A stretch of DNA of 39,147 nt from positions 1 to 39,147 of the forward strand of contig JBDTYM010000035.1 of the NCBI GenBank assembly GCA_040005635.1, read 5' to 3'. A program made the translations under genes and the position numbers. This DNA comes from Dokdonella_A sp040005635. GTDB lineage: Bacteria; Pseudomonadota; Gammaproteobacteria; Xanthomonadales; Rhodanobacteraceae. Within the stretch, counting starts at the first letter, position 1. Each line of letters starts with the position of its first letter. Below are positions 24,550-33,691 of this stretch, piece after piece. The notes below the pieces were generated by a model that was given only the letters and a program-made list of their open reading frames with translations, was not told the origin of the DNA and made no database searches.

Positions 24550-27507
24550 ATGTTGTCGATCAACGAAAGCGATCTCGGTACGCCAAAGTCGAGGGCGACC
24601 CAACAGGTCGCGCTGACTATCGATGGACGCGAAGTACGCGTGCCGGTGGGCACGTCGGTGCTGCGCGCGGCCGCCGAAGTCGGTATCCAGATTCCGAAGC
24701 TGTGCGCGACTGAATTGCTCGATGCGTTCGGCTCGTGCCGTCTGTGCCTGGTGCAGATCGAGGGCATGAAGGGCTATCCGGCCTCGTGCACGACGCCGGT
24801 CGCGGCCGGCATGAAGGTGACGACGCAGAACACCAAGCTCGCCGACATCCGCCGCGGTGTGATGGAGCTGTACATCTCCGATCATCCGCTCGACTGTCTG
24901 ACCTGTCCCGCCAATGGCCACTGCGAACTGCAGGACATGGCCGGCGCGGTCGGTCTGCGTGACGTGCGCTACGGTTACGAAGGACAAAACCACGTCTATC
25001 CGATGGTTGCCGAGGCGCCGGCAAAGCCCTGGGAATTGCCTTCCGTGGGGCAGGCCCGCCCGCATGCGAAGACCTTGGTGAAGAACGACCTGTTCGTTTC
25101 CAAGGACGAGTCCAATCCGTACTTCACCTTCGATCCGTCCAAATGCATCGTCTGTTCGCGCTGCGTGCGCGCTTGCGATGAGCAGCAGGGCACGCTTGCA
25201 TTGACCGTGCAGGGTCGCGGCTTCATGTCGATGATCTCGGCGAGTCAGTCCGATTCGTTCCTCGATTCGGAATGCGTCTCCTGCGGCGCCTGTGTGCAGG
25301 CCTGTCCGACCGCGACCTTGAGCGAGAAGTCGCTGATCCAGATGGGCCAGGCCGAGCACAGCGTGATCACCACCTGCGCCTATTGCGGCGTTGGCTGCTC
25401 GTTCCGCGCCGAGATGAAGGGCGAGGAGATCGTACGCATGGTGCCGAACAAGGACGGCCATGCGAACCATGGCCATTCCTGCGTCAAGGGCCGCTTCGCG
25501 ATCGGCTACGCCACGCACACCGATCGCATCACCACGCCGATGATCCGCGCGAAGATTTCCGATCCCTGGCGCGAAGTGTCGTGGGAAGAAGCGATCAACT
25601 ACGCGGCTTCCGAGTTCAAGCGCATCCAGGCGAAATACGGCCGCGATTCGATCGGCGGCATCACCTCCTCGCGCTGCACGAACGAGGAAACCTATCTGGT
25701 GCAGAAACTCGTGCGCGCCGGCTTCGGCAACAACAACGTCGATACCTGTGCGCGCGTGTGTCATTCGCCGACCGGCTACGGCCTGAAGAACACCTTGGGC
25801 GAATCGGCCGGCACGCAGGACTTCGATTCCGTCATGCAGGCCGACGTCATTCTGGTGATCGGCGCGAATCCGACCGACGGCCATCCGGTGTTCGCCTCGC
25901 AAATGAAGCGTCGGCTGCGCGAGGGCGCCCGCCTCATCGTCGCCGATCCGCGCCGCATCGACCTGGTGCGCTCGCCGCATATCAAGGCCGACCACCATCT
26001 GAAGTTGAAGCCTGGGACGAATGTCGCCTTGATCAACTCGCTCGCGCACGTGGTCGTCACCGAAGGACTGGTCAAGGAAGACTTCGTGCGCGCGCGCTGC
26101 GAAATCGAATCGTTCGAGAAGTGGCGCCACTTCGTCGCCGAGCCGCGCAACTCGCCCGAAGCGATGGAGCTGGTCACTGGTGTCCCGGCCGCGAGTGTGC
26201 GTGCCGCCGCGCGCCTGTACGCGACCGGCGGCAATGGCGCGATCTACTACGGCCTTGGCGTGACCGAGCATTCGCAGGGGTCGACGATGGTCATCGGCAT
26301 CGCCAATCTCGCGATGGCGACCGCCAATATCGGGCGTGAAGGCGTCGGCGTTAATCCGCTGCGCGGGCAGAATAATGTACAGGGCTCGTGCGACATGGGT
26401 TCATTCCCGCACGAGTTCCCTGGCTATCGCCACGTTTCCGACGACGCCACGCGCGCGCTGTTCGAAAAGAACTGGGGCGTGCACCTGCAGAACGAGCCCG
26501 GCCTGCGCATCCCGAACATGTTCGAAGCCGCGCTCGACGGCGACTTCATGGGCCTGTACATCGAAGGCGAGGACATCGCGCAGTCCGATCCGAACACGCA
26601 GCATGTCACCGCTGCGCTGAGTGCGATGGAATGCATCATCGTGCAGGATCTTTTCCTCAACGAGAGCGCGAAGTTCGCGCACGTGTTCCTGCCCGGTTCC
26701 TCCTTCCTCGAAAAGGACGGCACGTTCACCAATGCCGAGCGCCGCATCTCGCCCGTACGCAAGGTGATGGAGCCAAAGGGTGGCTACGCGGACTGGGAGA
26801 TCACCCAGTTGCTCGCGAATGCGATGGGCTACCCGATGAACTACGCGCACCCGTCCGAGGTGATGGACGAGATCGCGCGACTCACGCCGACGTTCACCGG
26901 CGTCAGCTTCAAGAAGCTCGACGAACTCGGCAGCATCCAGTGGCCATGCAACGACGAGCATCCGTTCGGCACGCCGACGATGCACATCGACGAATTCGTG
27001 CGCGGCAAGGGCAAGTTCCTGTTGACTGAGTACATTCCGACTGCGGAAAAGGTCAACGCGAAATTCCCGCTGATCCTGACCACCGGTCGCATCCTCAGCC
27101 AGTACAACGTCGGCGCGCAGACGCGGCGCACGGCGAACAACATGTGGCACTCGGAAGATCGGCTGGAAATTCATCCGCAGGACGCCGAGGATCGCGGCAT
27201 CAACGATGGCGACTGGGCCGGTATCTCCAGCCGCGCCGGCGAGACCGTGTTGCGCGCGACGATCAGTGATCGCATGCAGCCGGGCGTGGTCTACACCACG
27301 TTCCATTTCCCCGGCTCCGGAGCCAACGTGATCACGACCGACAACTCCGACTGGGCGACGAACTGTCCCGAGTACAAGGTCACTGCGGTCGAAGTCACGC
27401 GTGTCAGCCAGCCCTCCGAGTGGCAGCGGCGTTTCCACGAATTCAGCGACCAGCAGCAGGAATTGCTCGACCAGGCGAAGGCGCACGATGCGGTGCCATC
27501 GGCCTGA
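24550..27507 (+). CDS. fdsA: NAD-dependent formate dehydrogenase alpha subunit (Mo/bis-MGD catalytic)
   Basis: The 985-residue catalytic subunit oxidises formate to CO2 at a molybdenum bis-MGD centre. Cofactor ligands are readable: N-terminal [2Fe-2S] Cys52, 63, 66, 80; His-Cys3 [4Fe-4S] His112, Cys116, 119, 125; ferredoxin-type clusters Cys199/202/205/209 and Cys242/245/248/252; the proximal [4Fe-4S] Cys276, 279, 283, 311. The Mo-ligating Cys404 with the adjacent catalytic His405 lies in ARVCHSPTGYG; this is a Cys, not a selenocysteine, enzyme. The C-terminal half is the molydopterin dinucleotide-binding region ('LILTTGRILSQYNVGAQTRR'). An AGGAG site precedes the ATG by seven bases. It is the central gene of the fdsGBACD-type operon. 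Confidence 0.96.
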   Translation: MLSINESDLGTPKSRATQQVALTIDGREVRVPVGTSVLRAAAEVGIQIPKLCATELLDAFGSCRLCLVQIEGMKGYPASCTTPVAAGMKVTTQNTKLADIRRGVMELYISDHPLDCLTCPANGHCELQDMAGAVGLRDVRYGYEGQNHVYPMVAEAPAKPWELPSVGQARPHAKTLVKNDLFVSKDESNPYFTFDPSKCIVCSRCVRACDEQQGTLALTVQGRGFMSMISASQSDSFLDSECVSCGACVQACPTATLSEKSLIQMGQAEHSVITTCAYCGVGCSFRAEMKGEEIVRMVPNKDGHANHGHSCVKGRFAIGYATHTDRITTPMIRAKISDPWREVSWEEAINYAASEFKRIQAKYGRDSIGGITSSRCTNEETYLVQKLVRAGFGNNNVDTCARVCHSPTGYGLKNTLGESAGTQDFDSVMQADVILVIGANPTDGHPVFASQMKRRLREGARLIVADPRRIDLVRSPHIKADHHLKLKPGTNVALINSLAHVVVTEGLVKEDFVRARCEIESFEKWRHFVAEPRNSPEAMELVTGVPAASVRAAARLYATGGNGAIYYGLGVTEHSQGSTMVIGIANLAMATANIGREGVGVNPLRGQNNVQGSCDMGSFPHEFPGYRHVSDDATRALFEKNWGVHLQNEPGLRIPNMFEAALDGDFMGLYIEGEDIAQSDPNTQHVTAALSAMECIIVQDLFLNESAKFAHVFLPGSSFLEKDGTFTNAERRISPVRKVMEPKGGYADWEITQLLANAMGYPMNYAHPSEVMDEIARLTPTFTGVSFKKLDELGSIQWPCNDEHPFGTPTMHIDEFVRGKGKFLLTEYIPTAEKVNAKFPLILTTGRILSQYNVGAQTRRTANNMWHSEDRLEIHPQDAEDRGINDGDWAGISSRAGETVLRATISDRMQPGVVYTTFHFPGSGANVITTDNSDWATNCPEYKVTAVEVTRVSQPSEWQRRFHEFSDQQQELLDQAKAHDAVPSA

Positions 27508-27514
27508 AGCCGCC

Positions 27515-28369
27515 ATGTCAGACGGTCTTGGCGCGCCCGCCAGTGCGGGAGAACATGCCGGTTATGTGCGCCGGCCGGTCCGTCGTTGGCGCGGCGGCGA
27601 GCTGTCGCAGCTGACCGATTGCATCGCCGAGGAAGTACCGATCGCGCTGCTCTACAACGAGCGGCCGCACGTCGTGATGATGGCGACGCCGCGCGACCTC
27701 GATGATTTCGCGCTCGGTTTCTCGTTGAGCGAGGCGATCATCGACTGCGCGGATGAGTTCGAGTCGATCGAAACGCAGACCCTGCTCGAAGGCATCGAAG
27801 TACGCCTGCGCGTGCCCGAGGCGCGTGCCGAAGCGCTCGAAACACGTCGGCGCAATCTGACCGGACGCACGAGTTGCGGCCTATGTGGCGCGCAGGCGCT
27901 GGAAGACGCCGTGCGCCAACCGGCGTCGGTGCGTGGCGGGCCGCGGATCGACAGTGCGATCCTGCAGCGCGCGCTCGCGCAGATGCACGAACGCCAGCCA
28001 CTGAATGGCGCCACCGGTGCCACGCATGCGGCCGCGTGGGCGCGCGCGGACGGCAACATCGTGCTCTTGCGCGAAGACGTCGGGCGTCACAACGCACTGG
28101 ACAAGCTGATCGGTGCATTGACGCGCGCCGGCGAGGACGTGCAGGGCGGCTTCCTCGTCGTGACCAGTCGCGCGAGCTACGAGATGGTGCAGAAGGCGGC
28201 GACGCTGGGCATCACGCTGGTCGCAGCGATCTCGGCACCCACCGCATTGGCGATCCATCTCGCCGAAGAGACCGGCGTCACCCTGGTCGGCTTCGCGCGC
28301 AGCGAAAGTCATGTCATCTACTCGCAGCCGCAGCGCGTCCTCGACGCGCAGCCGGAGCCTTTCACATGA
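27515..28369 (+). CDS. fdhD: Formate dehydrogenase accessory sulfurtransferase FdhD (FdsC)
   Basis: The 284-residue protein is of the FdhD family, which delivers sulfur to the molybdenum cofactor before insertion into formate dehydrogenase and is called FdsC in fds operons. Seen here are the CxxC motif in RTSCGLCGAQ (Cys121-Cys124), 'ATPRDLDDFALGFSLSEAII' and 'REDVGRHNALDKLIGAL', all typical. The ATG at 27515 is seven bases after the fdsA stop, indicating coupling; the upstream open frame is fdsA shadow. Its stop overlaps the fdsD start by four bases. Confidence 0.94.
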   Translation: MSDGLGAPASAGEHAGYVRRPVRRWRGGELSQLTDCIAEEVPIALLYNERPHVVMMATPRDLDDFALGFSLSEAIIDCADEFESIETQTLLEGIEVRLRVPEARAEALETRRRNLTGRTSCGLCGAQALEDAVRQPASVRGGPRIDSAILQRALAQMHERQPLNGATGATHAAAWARADGNIVLLREDVGRHNALDKLIGALTRAGEDVQGGFLVVTSRASYEMVQKAATLGITLVAAISAPTALAIHLAEETGVTLVGFARSESHVIYSQPQRVLDAQPEPFT

Positions 28370-28605
28370 GCAGCAGCTACGAACACCTGGTCCAGATGGC
28401 CAACGACATCGGCCACTTCTTCCAGTCCGAGCCCGACCACGAAGCCGCCGTCGCCGGGGTCGCCGCGCATATCCGCCGCTACTGGGAGCCGCGCATGCGC
28501 AAGCACATCTACGCGCATCTCGATGCCGGCGGTGCCGGGCTCACCGATATCGCGCGCGACGCGATCACGCGGCTGGCCGAACAGGCGCGCGCGGCTGCGT
28601 CTTGA
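28366..28605 (+). CDS. fdsD: NAD-dependent formate dehydrogenase delta subunit
   Basis: The 79-residue protein (SYEHLVQMANDIGHFFQSEP, then 'HIRRYWEPRMRKHIYAHLD') matches the small FdsD family found at the end of fds operons. FdsD is required with FdsC for a functional enzyme in other bacteria; it has no cofactor motif. The ATG overlaps the fdhD stop (ATGA). Confidence 0.9.
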   Translation: MSSSYEHLVQMANDIGHFFQSEPDHEAAVAGVAAHIRRYWEPRMRKHIYAHLDAGGAGLTDIARDAITRLAEQARAAAS

Positions 28606-28764
28606 GGTGAGTAGGCGGGATCGGGGCAGGAAATCCAAAGACTGAAACGCGAAGAACACGTCGAGAACTTTTCCCGTCGTCGAGGCTTCGGCCGTTGCCC
28701 TTGTTCTTTGCTCCGTGTTCCTCTTGTTCCAGTCTTGCTCTTGCCGTCGCCGCGTCCGAGCGAC

Positions 28765-29655
28765 CTAAGGCCCCAGTGCGAACGGGCAGATGTTGTTCCA
28801 GATCTCGCCGAGTTGCGGCACCGAGTAGCTGTGTCCGCCGGCGAACAAGGTGTAGAACAGATCCTGGTTGAGCACCCAGCCGCCATTCTCGAAGCGCATC
28901 GGATCGTCACCGGCGCCGAATTGCGTGTACAGCGGGTCGCTGTTGCCGAGATGGATATCGACCGGAATCTTCGGCTGCGTGGCCGATAGCAGTGCGCTGC
29001 ACGTGGGCGGTATCGAGCCGTCGTCCGTGCAGACGTATTGCTCCAGCGATCCGGCGCTGACGCCGTAGGCGGCAAAATAGTCGGTGTTGTAGAGCGCCAG
29101 CGCGTGACCGTAGTGCGCGCCGGCGGAGAAGCCCCAAAGATAGATCCTGCTCTGTTCGACGTTGTAGCTGGCGGTCGCATCCGCCAGCGCGGCGTCGATT
29201 TCCTCGATATCGCCAGCCGCCCCCCAGCCACCCTGGCTCGAGTTGCCGGCGACTGCGATCACGATGAAACCATCGAGATCCGACCAGCTCGACCAGTCGT
29301 TGCGGACCTGTTGGGCGCCCGTGGAGGTCGGCAGGACCTGGCCTCGCAACGCGAGCAGGATCGGCCACGACTGCGACGGCGCATAACCGGTTGGCAGATG
29401 CAGGTAGTAGTTGCGGTTGCCGAGATTGGGCACGGCGATCGTGCGCGTCACGTTGCCGGGGTAGGCTCCGCCGCTGCCATTGGAGGGGTCGTGTGGCAAC
29501 GTGATGGCCTCGAAGCCGTCGCGGAAGATCGTCGCCGACGCCGGGCAGAACGCGGGTGGCAGGCGTACGGTCGTTGCAGCGGAGGCGCCGAGGGTGAAAC
29601 CGGTCAGCGCCAGGCCGAGCAGAAACTTGGACAAAGGGCACATGCCGCCGATCAT
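28765..29655 (-). CDS. Secreted alpha/beta-hydrolase (PHB-depolymerase/esterase-like)
   Basis: The 296-residue protein starts with a signal peptide (CPLSKFLLGLALTGFTLGASA) and shows a nucleophile elbow WGFSAGAHYGH (GxSxG), a candidate acid in GNSDPLY and a histidine in AGGHSYSVP, the order of a catalytic triad in esterase_phb/feruloyl-esterase-like hydrolases. The substrate is unknown. Immediately after the signal peptide sits ATIFRDGFEAI, a copy of the motif that ends the DUF11-type protein, here at the N-terminus of the mature chain. The start could be the ATG at 29655 or at 29643; neither has a strong ribosome-binding site. It is monocistronic and convergent with the fds operon. Confidence 0.8.
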   Translation of the reverse strand: MIGGMCPLSKFLLGLALTGFTLGASAATTVRLPPAFCPASATIFRDGFEAITLPHDPSNGSGGAYPGNVTRTIAVPNLGNRNYYLHLPTGYAPSQSWPILLALRGQVLPTSTGAQQVRNDWSSWSDLDGFIVIAVAGNSSQGGWGAAGDIEEIDAALADATASYNVEQSRIYLWGFSAGAHYGHALALYNTDYFAAYGVSAGSLEQYVCTDDGSIPPTCSALLSATQPKIPVDIHLGNSDPLYTQFGAGDDPMRFENGGWVLNQDLFYTLFAGGHSYSVPQLGEIWNNICPFALGP

Positions 29656-29844
29656 CCCGCTCGTCGCGTTAGACCTTTGTTAGGCGTTTCTTCCGTGGCT
29701 GGACATACGTGATAGTACGGTCGTGCGCCTGCCGCCGCCAAATTGCGGCGGCGCAAGATGGATAGTTCGCTGAACTAAGGGCTAAGATCGCGGCCGATTT
29801 GTTATAAACCCGCAAAGATGCCGTTGGCGAGAAAGGAGTGTCAT

Positions 29845-31179
29845 ATGCAGCGTAGATCCGGTTGTTTCCGCCTCGCCCCCGCACTGGCTGCGCTGCCCTT
29901 GGCGCTGTTGGCCGCTTTTGCCGGGCAGCAGGCGCGCGCTGCCGGCTTCCAGTTGCAGGAAAATGATGCCGAAGGCATGGGCCGCGCCTATGCCGGAGCA
30001 GGCGCCGCTCCCGGCGATTGTGCTGTCGTCGAGAACAATCCGGCGGCGATGAGCGAATTCAACATGTCCTGCCTGCAGGGCGACCTGACCGCAATCAATT
30101 TCGGTACCCATTTCCACGGCAGCGGCACCGACATCCTCGGCGACCCGCTGACCGGCGGCAATGGCGGCGACGGCGGCACCACGTTGCCGGTCCCGGCGAT
30201 CCACTACATCCGTCCGATCAACGACCGCTTCGCCGTGGGTCTCGGGCTCAACGTGCCATTTGGCTTCCAGACTGAATACGACGACCGCTGGATGGGGCGC
30301 TATCAGGCGCAGACGACCAAGCTGCAATCGCCCGCGTTGACATTCGCCGCGTCCTGGAAACTCTCCGACGAGTTCTCGATCGGCGCCAGCGTCATCGCGC
30401 AGCGCACCAGCGCCACACTCGGCCAGGCGATCAACATCGGCACCATCATCGCGACCGAAACCGGCGAACTGGCACCGCAGGAAGCCGATGGGCGCGGTTC
30501 GCTGAAAGGTCACGACTGGGGCTTCGGCGTGGGCCTTGGTCTGTTGTGGAAGGCGACTGATGCCGATCGCATCGGCTTCAATTTCCACTCGCAGATCGTG
30601 CACCACATTTCCGGCAACGCAACCTTCCAGATTCCGTCGAACCTGGTACCGCTGTTCGGCGGTGCCTTCGTCAACACGCGCGGAGACGCCAGCATCAGCA
30701 CGCCGGCTTACGCGAGCCTCAGCTGGTGGCACACGGCGAACGACCGCCTCAGCTTCGGTGCCGACCTCGGTTACACGCACTGGTCGAGCTTCAAGCGACT
30801 CGACGTGGTCTACGCCAATCCCGCGCAGGCACCGTTCAATTCGCCGTCGATCTTCAATTTCAAGAACACCTGGTACGCCTCGATCGGTGCCGACTATCGT
30901 CTGGACAACCAGTGGACGCTGCGCGCCGGCGTTGCATATGACGAGACGCCGACCGTTGACGCGCATCGCGACCCACGCATTCCCGATGGCTCACGCAAAT
31001 GGGTCTCGGTCGGCGTCGGCTACAAGGCCAGCGACACGATGAAGTTCGACCTCGGCTACGTGCACTTGTTCGTCGACGACGGCAAGGTCAACGACACCTC
31101 GGCGACGTTCGACAATCTCGTCGGCCACTTCGAGAGCTACGGCAACCTGCTCGCGGTGTCGGGCCAGATCCTGTTCTGA
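29845..31179 (+). CDS. FadL/OmpP1-family outer-membrane hydrophobe porin
   Basis: The 444-residue protein has a signal peptide ending in QQARAAG, the FadL N-terminal hatch sequence ('GFQLQENDAEGMGRAYAGAG', 'VENNPAAMS'), many alternating amphipathic beta strands and a terminal aromatic residue (SGQILF), the outer-membrane sorting end. Family members take up long-chain fatty acids or aromatic hydrocarbons by passive transport. AAAGGAG lies six bases upstream of the ATG at 29845; the frame is open to 29818 but without that site. A strong terminator follows. The specific substrate cannot be told from sequence. Confidence 0.93.
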   Translation: MQRRSGCFRLAPALAALPLALLAAFAGQQARAAGFQLQENDAEGMGRAYAGAGAAPGDCAVVENNPAAMSEFNMSCLQGDLTAINFGTHFHGSGTDILGDPLTGGNGGDGGTTLPVPAIHYIRPINDRFAVGLGLNVPFGFQTEYDDRWMGRYQAQTTKLQSPALTFAASWKLSDEFSIGASVIAQRTSATLGQAINIGTIIATETGELAPQEADGRGSLKGHDWGFGVGLGLLWKATDADRIGFNFHSQIVHHISGNATFQIPSNLVPLFGGAFVNTRGDASISTPAYASLSWWHTANDRLSFGADLGYTHWSSFKRLDVVYANPAQAPFNSPSIFNFKNTWYASIGADYRLDNQWTLRAGVAYDETPTVDAHRDPRIPDGSRKWVSVGVGYKASDTMKFDLGYVHLFVDDGKVNDTSATFDNLVGHFESYGNLLAVSGQILF

Positions 31180-31202
31180 GCTTGCAAGGTTTGGGGAGAC
31201 GT

Positions 31203-31235
31203 CGGCGGGCACCTTCGGGTGCCCGTCGCTTTTTT
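31203..31235 (+). terminator. Intrinsic terminator of the FadL-type porin gene
   Basis: CGGGCACC-TTCG-GGTGCCCG is a perfect 8-bp stem with a stable TTCG tetraloop, followed by TCGCTTTTTT. It starts about 25 bases after the porin stop codon. Confidence 0.9.
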
Positions 31236-31748
31236 GGACGGGCCGCTGCCCTCCTGTGCGCTCGTTCAATTGTAAAAATCTGCCAACGACGGCACGCAAT
31301 GGCGCGGCCATTCGGCCCACTGGCCGAATCGCTCGCCGCACACCATTGCGAGTGGCACGCCGAGTGTGCGTTGGGCGTGAAGCTCACGTGATCGTGTCGT
31401 GTCAGACGGATGACGGGTCGGTCGTGGTTGGATCGCGAGCGCGTCGGTTCGCATGCGTCGACGCTGCGCCGCCCGCTGGAGAAAATCCATCGGTGCCGCG
31501 CAATCGCGCGCGCTGCGCAGGTTTCCGGCGCGTTCGAACCCATGCGGTGCGCGGCCGAATCAACGACCGCACGTTCGAATCACTCGTTGCGCTGCCATGC
31601 GGCTTCTCTTTACTCGACGCGCGCGCCGACTCGACAGCGCCATCAGCGCCAGCGGCATCAATCCTGCAGTAGCGGCGGCGCGCTGGCGATCGCCCGGCGT
31701 CCTGGACGCCTGGAAGGCGTCGTTTCGCACAGGGGAGACATCGCGCCA
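31236..31748. other. 513-bp gene-free stretch upstream of the collagen-like gene pair
   Basis: The plus-strand frame of the next gene is open through part of this stretch, but the translation is Arg- and Ser-rich shadow sequence with no signal or domain. Nothing else is recognisable; it presumably contains the promoter for the following gene pair. Confidence 0.4.
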
Positions 31749-32066
31749 ATGGCATACGTACCCGCATCCATGCGCCGGCATCGGCGACTCTTATCCACGT
31801 TTATCTTTTTGCTCAGCGCCGGCTGGGCCAGCGCCGGCGCGCCGGACTATGCCGTAGTCGGTTCGGTCGTTGCCGCCAACGGCGTCCATCACGCCAGCAA
31901 TGCCTGCCTGACCCTTTCGTCCGTCGTCGGACAAGCCGTCGCAGGTATCGCGGTGCAGCTGCCTGCGCCGACCTTCGGCTACTCGATCGATTCCGGATTC
32001 TGGGCGACGGTTCCCTCGTCCAGTTCCGACACCCTGATGAATGACAATTTCGAGGTCTGCCGCTAA
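31749..32066 (+). CDS. Small secreted protein with degenerate IFxxGFE tail, paired with the collagen-like gene
   Basis: The 105-residue product has a signal peptide (RRLLSTFIFLLSAGWASA) and a compact mature part ('APDYAVVGSVVAANGVHHAS', 'CLTLSSVVGQAVAGIAVQLP', 'FGYSIDSGFWATVP'). It ends in SSSDTLMNDNFEVCR, which aligns with the D-x-I/L-F-x-x-G-F-E tails of other exported proteins of this group. I recognise the general pattern (short exported protein with '...GFW' then the tail) from Rhodanobacteraceae genomes but know no function. The start at 31749 has GGGGAG about 11 bases upstream; an ATG at 31770 is the alternative. Its TAA stop overlaps the next ATG (TAATG), so it is coupled to the collagen-like gene. 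Confidence 0.7.
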   Translation: MAYVPASMRRHRRLLSTFIFLLSAGWASAGAPDYAVVGSVVAANGVHHASNACLTLSSVVGQAVAGIAVQLPAPTFGYSIDSGFWATVPSSSSDTLMNDNFEVCR

Positions 32067-33487
32067 TGAAAAACGCATTGCTCTACCGTTCCATTTTGCT
32101 TGCACTCGGCCTTGCGGTATCGGCTTCCACGTTGGCAAACGTTGCTGTTCCTGCTGACGCCCAGTCGCTCGATTTCGTCTACCAGGGTCAACTGAAAGAT
32201 CATGGCCATCCGGCGCAAGGCAATTACGCTCTTCAATTCACGTTGTGGGACGCCCAGACCGGTGGCAACCAGTTTGGCGACCCCATCGACGAGGCTGCGT
32301 GGCCGGTCACGGACGGTGTCTTCTCGATCAATCTCGCGTGGCCGGGCGCCTTCGATGGCACGCAGCGTTGGCTGCAGGTAATGGTCAATGGTCTCGTGCT
32401 CGACCGCACACCGGTCGGCGCGGTGCCGGTGGCGCAGTTTGCGTTGAACGGTGTGGCCGGCCCGGCCGGCCCGATCGGCGCGACCGGACCGACAGGCGCT
32501 ACCGGCGATGCCGGCGCCACTGGGCCGACCGGTGCCCAGGGCGCGACCGGCCCTGATGGCACGGTGGGTCCCACGGGTGCAACTGGCGCGGCCGGTCCGA
32601 CCGGGCTCACCGGTGCGAGCGGAGCCACCGGCCCGATGGGTGCGACCGGTCCGCAGGGCCCGATCGGCGCGACCGGACCGACCGGCGCGACCGGCGCAAC
32701 CGGTGCGAACGGCCCGACGGGTGCCACGGGCGCGACCGGCTTTACCGGTCCGACCGGTGCCGTCGGCGCCACCGGCGCGAACGGCCCTGCAGGCGCCACG
32801 GGCGCCCAAGGTCCGCAAGGCAATCAGGGCATTCAGGGCGTCACGGGTGCAACCGGTCCGACCGGCAGCACCGGCGCGACCGGACCGGCGGGGGCGACCG
32901 GCGCGACCGGAGCAGGTATCCAGGGCGCCACCGGCGCGACAGGCCCTGTCGGACCTGCAGGTGCGGCCTCGGCGGTCAAGGATGCCAACGGGCTCGTGCT
33001 CGGCAACCTGATTTCCGTCGGTGACAGCGGCGTGACCGTTTCGAAGAACGGCTACATCGTCAGCCTCGGTTTCGACGGCAAGTTCTTCGCTTCGCAAATC
33101 TGGTGGACGAACTCGAGCAGCTGCAGCGGTACACCCATCCTCAACGACGGCTTCGGCGGCCAAGGTGGGCGCGGGCTCTACTACCGCAGCATTCAATACT
33201 CGGGGCAGTCGAACACGCTGCTCATTCCATCCGGCACGCCGGTCAACAACATCATCACCTCGGTCGGCGCAGGAAGCGCCGACCACAGCATCGAGAACTC
33301 CGGCGATCTGAACGGGGACTCCGAATGCTCGAACGGTGGCGCCAACGGATACGGCGGCTGGACGCTGACGACGTTCAATGCCGCCACGACGCTGGGCTGG
33401 ACCATCAACAGCAATTGCTCAGCCCTGTTGAACGGTGCGACGGTGAACAACCGCATCTGCGTTCCGGGCCCGATTCAGCTGCCGTAG
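32066..33487 (+). CDS. Secreted collagen-like (Gly-X-Thr repeat) surface protein
   Basis: The 473-residue protein has a signal peptide (ILLALGLAVSASTLANVA), then an N-terminal domain of about 100 residues ('LDFVYQGQLKDHGHPAQGNY', 'VTDGVFSINLAWPGAFDGTQ', 'RTPVGAVPVAQFAL'). About 57 Gly-X-Y triplets follow, roughly residues 130-305, rich in GAT and GPT, with one break at GAGIQ. A C-terminal domain of about 165 residues has four or more Cys ('NSSSCSGTPIL', 'DSECSNGG', 'SNCSALL', 'NRICVPG'). Thr-rich triplets are typical of bacterial collagen-like proteins, which form trimeric stalks. It would thus be a surface fibre with a C-terminal head, possibly for adhesion (inference). It overlaps the preceding small secreted gene by one base. 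Confidence 0.87.
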   Translation: MKNALLYRSILLALGLAVSASTLANVAVPADAQSLDFVYQGQLKDHGHPAQGNYALQFTLWDAQTGGNQFGDPIDEAAWPVTDGVFSINLAWPGAFDGTQRWLQVMVNGLVLDRTPVGAVPVAQFALNGVAGPAGPIGATGPTGATGDAGATGPTGAQGATGPDGTVGPTGATGAAGPTGLTGASGATGPMGATGPQGPIGATGPTGATGATGANGPTGATGATGFTGPTGAVGATGANGPAGATGAQGPQGNQGIQGVTGATGPTGSTGATGPAGATGATGAGIQGATGATGPVGPAGAASAVKDANGLVLGNLISVGDSGVTVSKNGYIVSLGFDGKFFASQIWWTNSSSCSGTPILNDGFGGQGGRGLYYRSIQYSGQSNTLLIPSGTPVNNIITSVGAGSADHSIENSGDLNGDSECSNGGANGYGGWTLTTFNAATTLGWTINSNCSALLNGATVNNRICVPGPIQLP

Positions 33488-33620
33488 GAAGCTCGCAAAC
33501 TGGGCGTCAAAACAACGGCGCCCAGGCGCCATCCCAGCGACAGGAAGCGAGGTTTGCTCTCGCGACCATTCCGCGGATTGGGTCGTGCATGCGGTTCGAG
33601 TTTCGATCCGCGAAAAATAG

Positions 33621-33645
33621 GAGCGGCCGAACGGCCGCTCTTTTA
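33621..33645. terminator. Bidirectional intrinsic terminator between convergent genes
   Basis: GAGCGGCC-GAAC-GGCCGCTC is a perfect 8-bp stem followed by TTTTAATT on the plus strand and preceded by GAAAAATAG, which gives a T-rich tail on the minus strand. It can end both the collagen-like transcript and putA. Confidence 0.85.
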
Positions 33646-33691
33646 ATTCCGATCCGAAACACACGAAAGCAACGCGCCTGCGTGCGTGGCC

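Noticed and set aside
22745..26271. Two antisense frames of 600 and 614 residues opposite fdsB and fdsA
   Set aside because: Both cover genes with complete cofactor motifs and have shadow composition rich in Arg, His and Asp.
28606..28764. Lower-GC, CTTGTTC-rich stretch between fdsD and the hydrolase
   Set aside because: No frame, clear inverted repeat or terminator could be defined; it may be degraded intergenic sequence.
31410..31748. N-terminal extension of the small secreted protein (218-residue version)
   Set aside because: The extension is Arg/Ser-rich without similarity and would bury the signal peptide.
32451..32970. Short-period DNA repeat resembling a tandem array or CRISPR-like pattern
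   Set aside because: It is the in-frame Gly-X-Y coding repeat (9-base period) of the collagen-like gene, without spacers.
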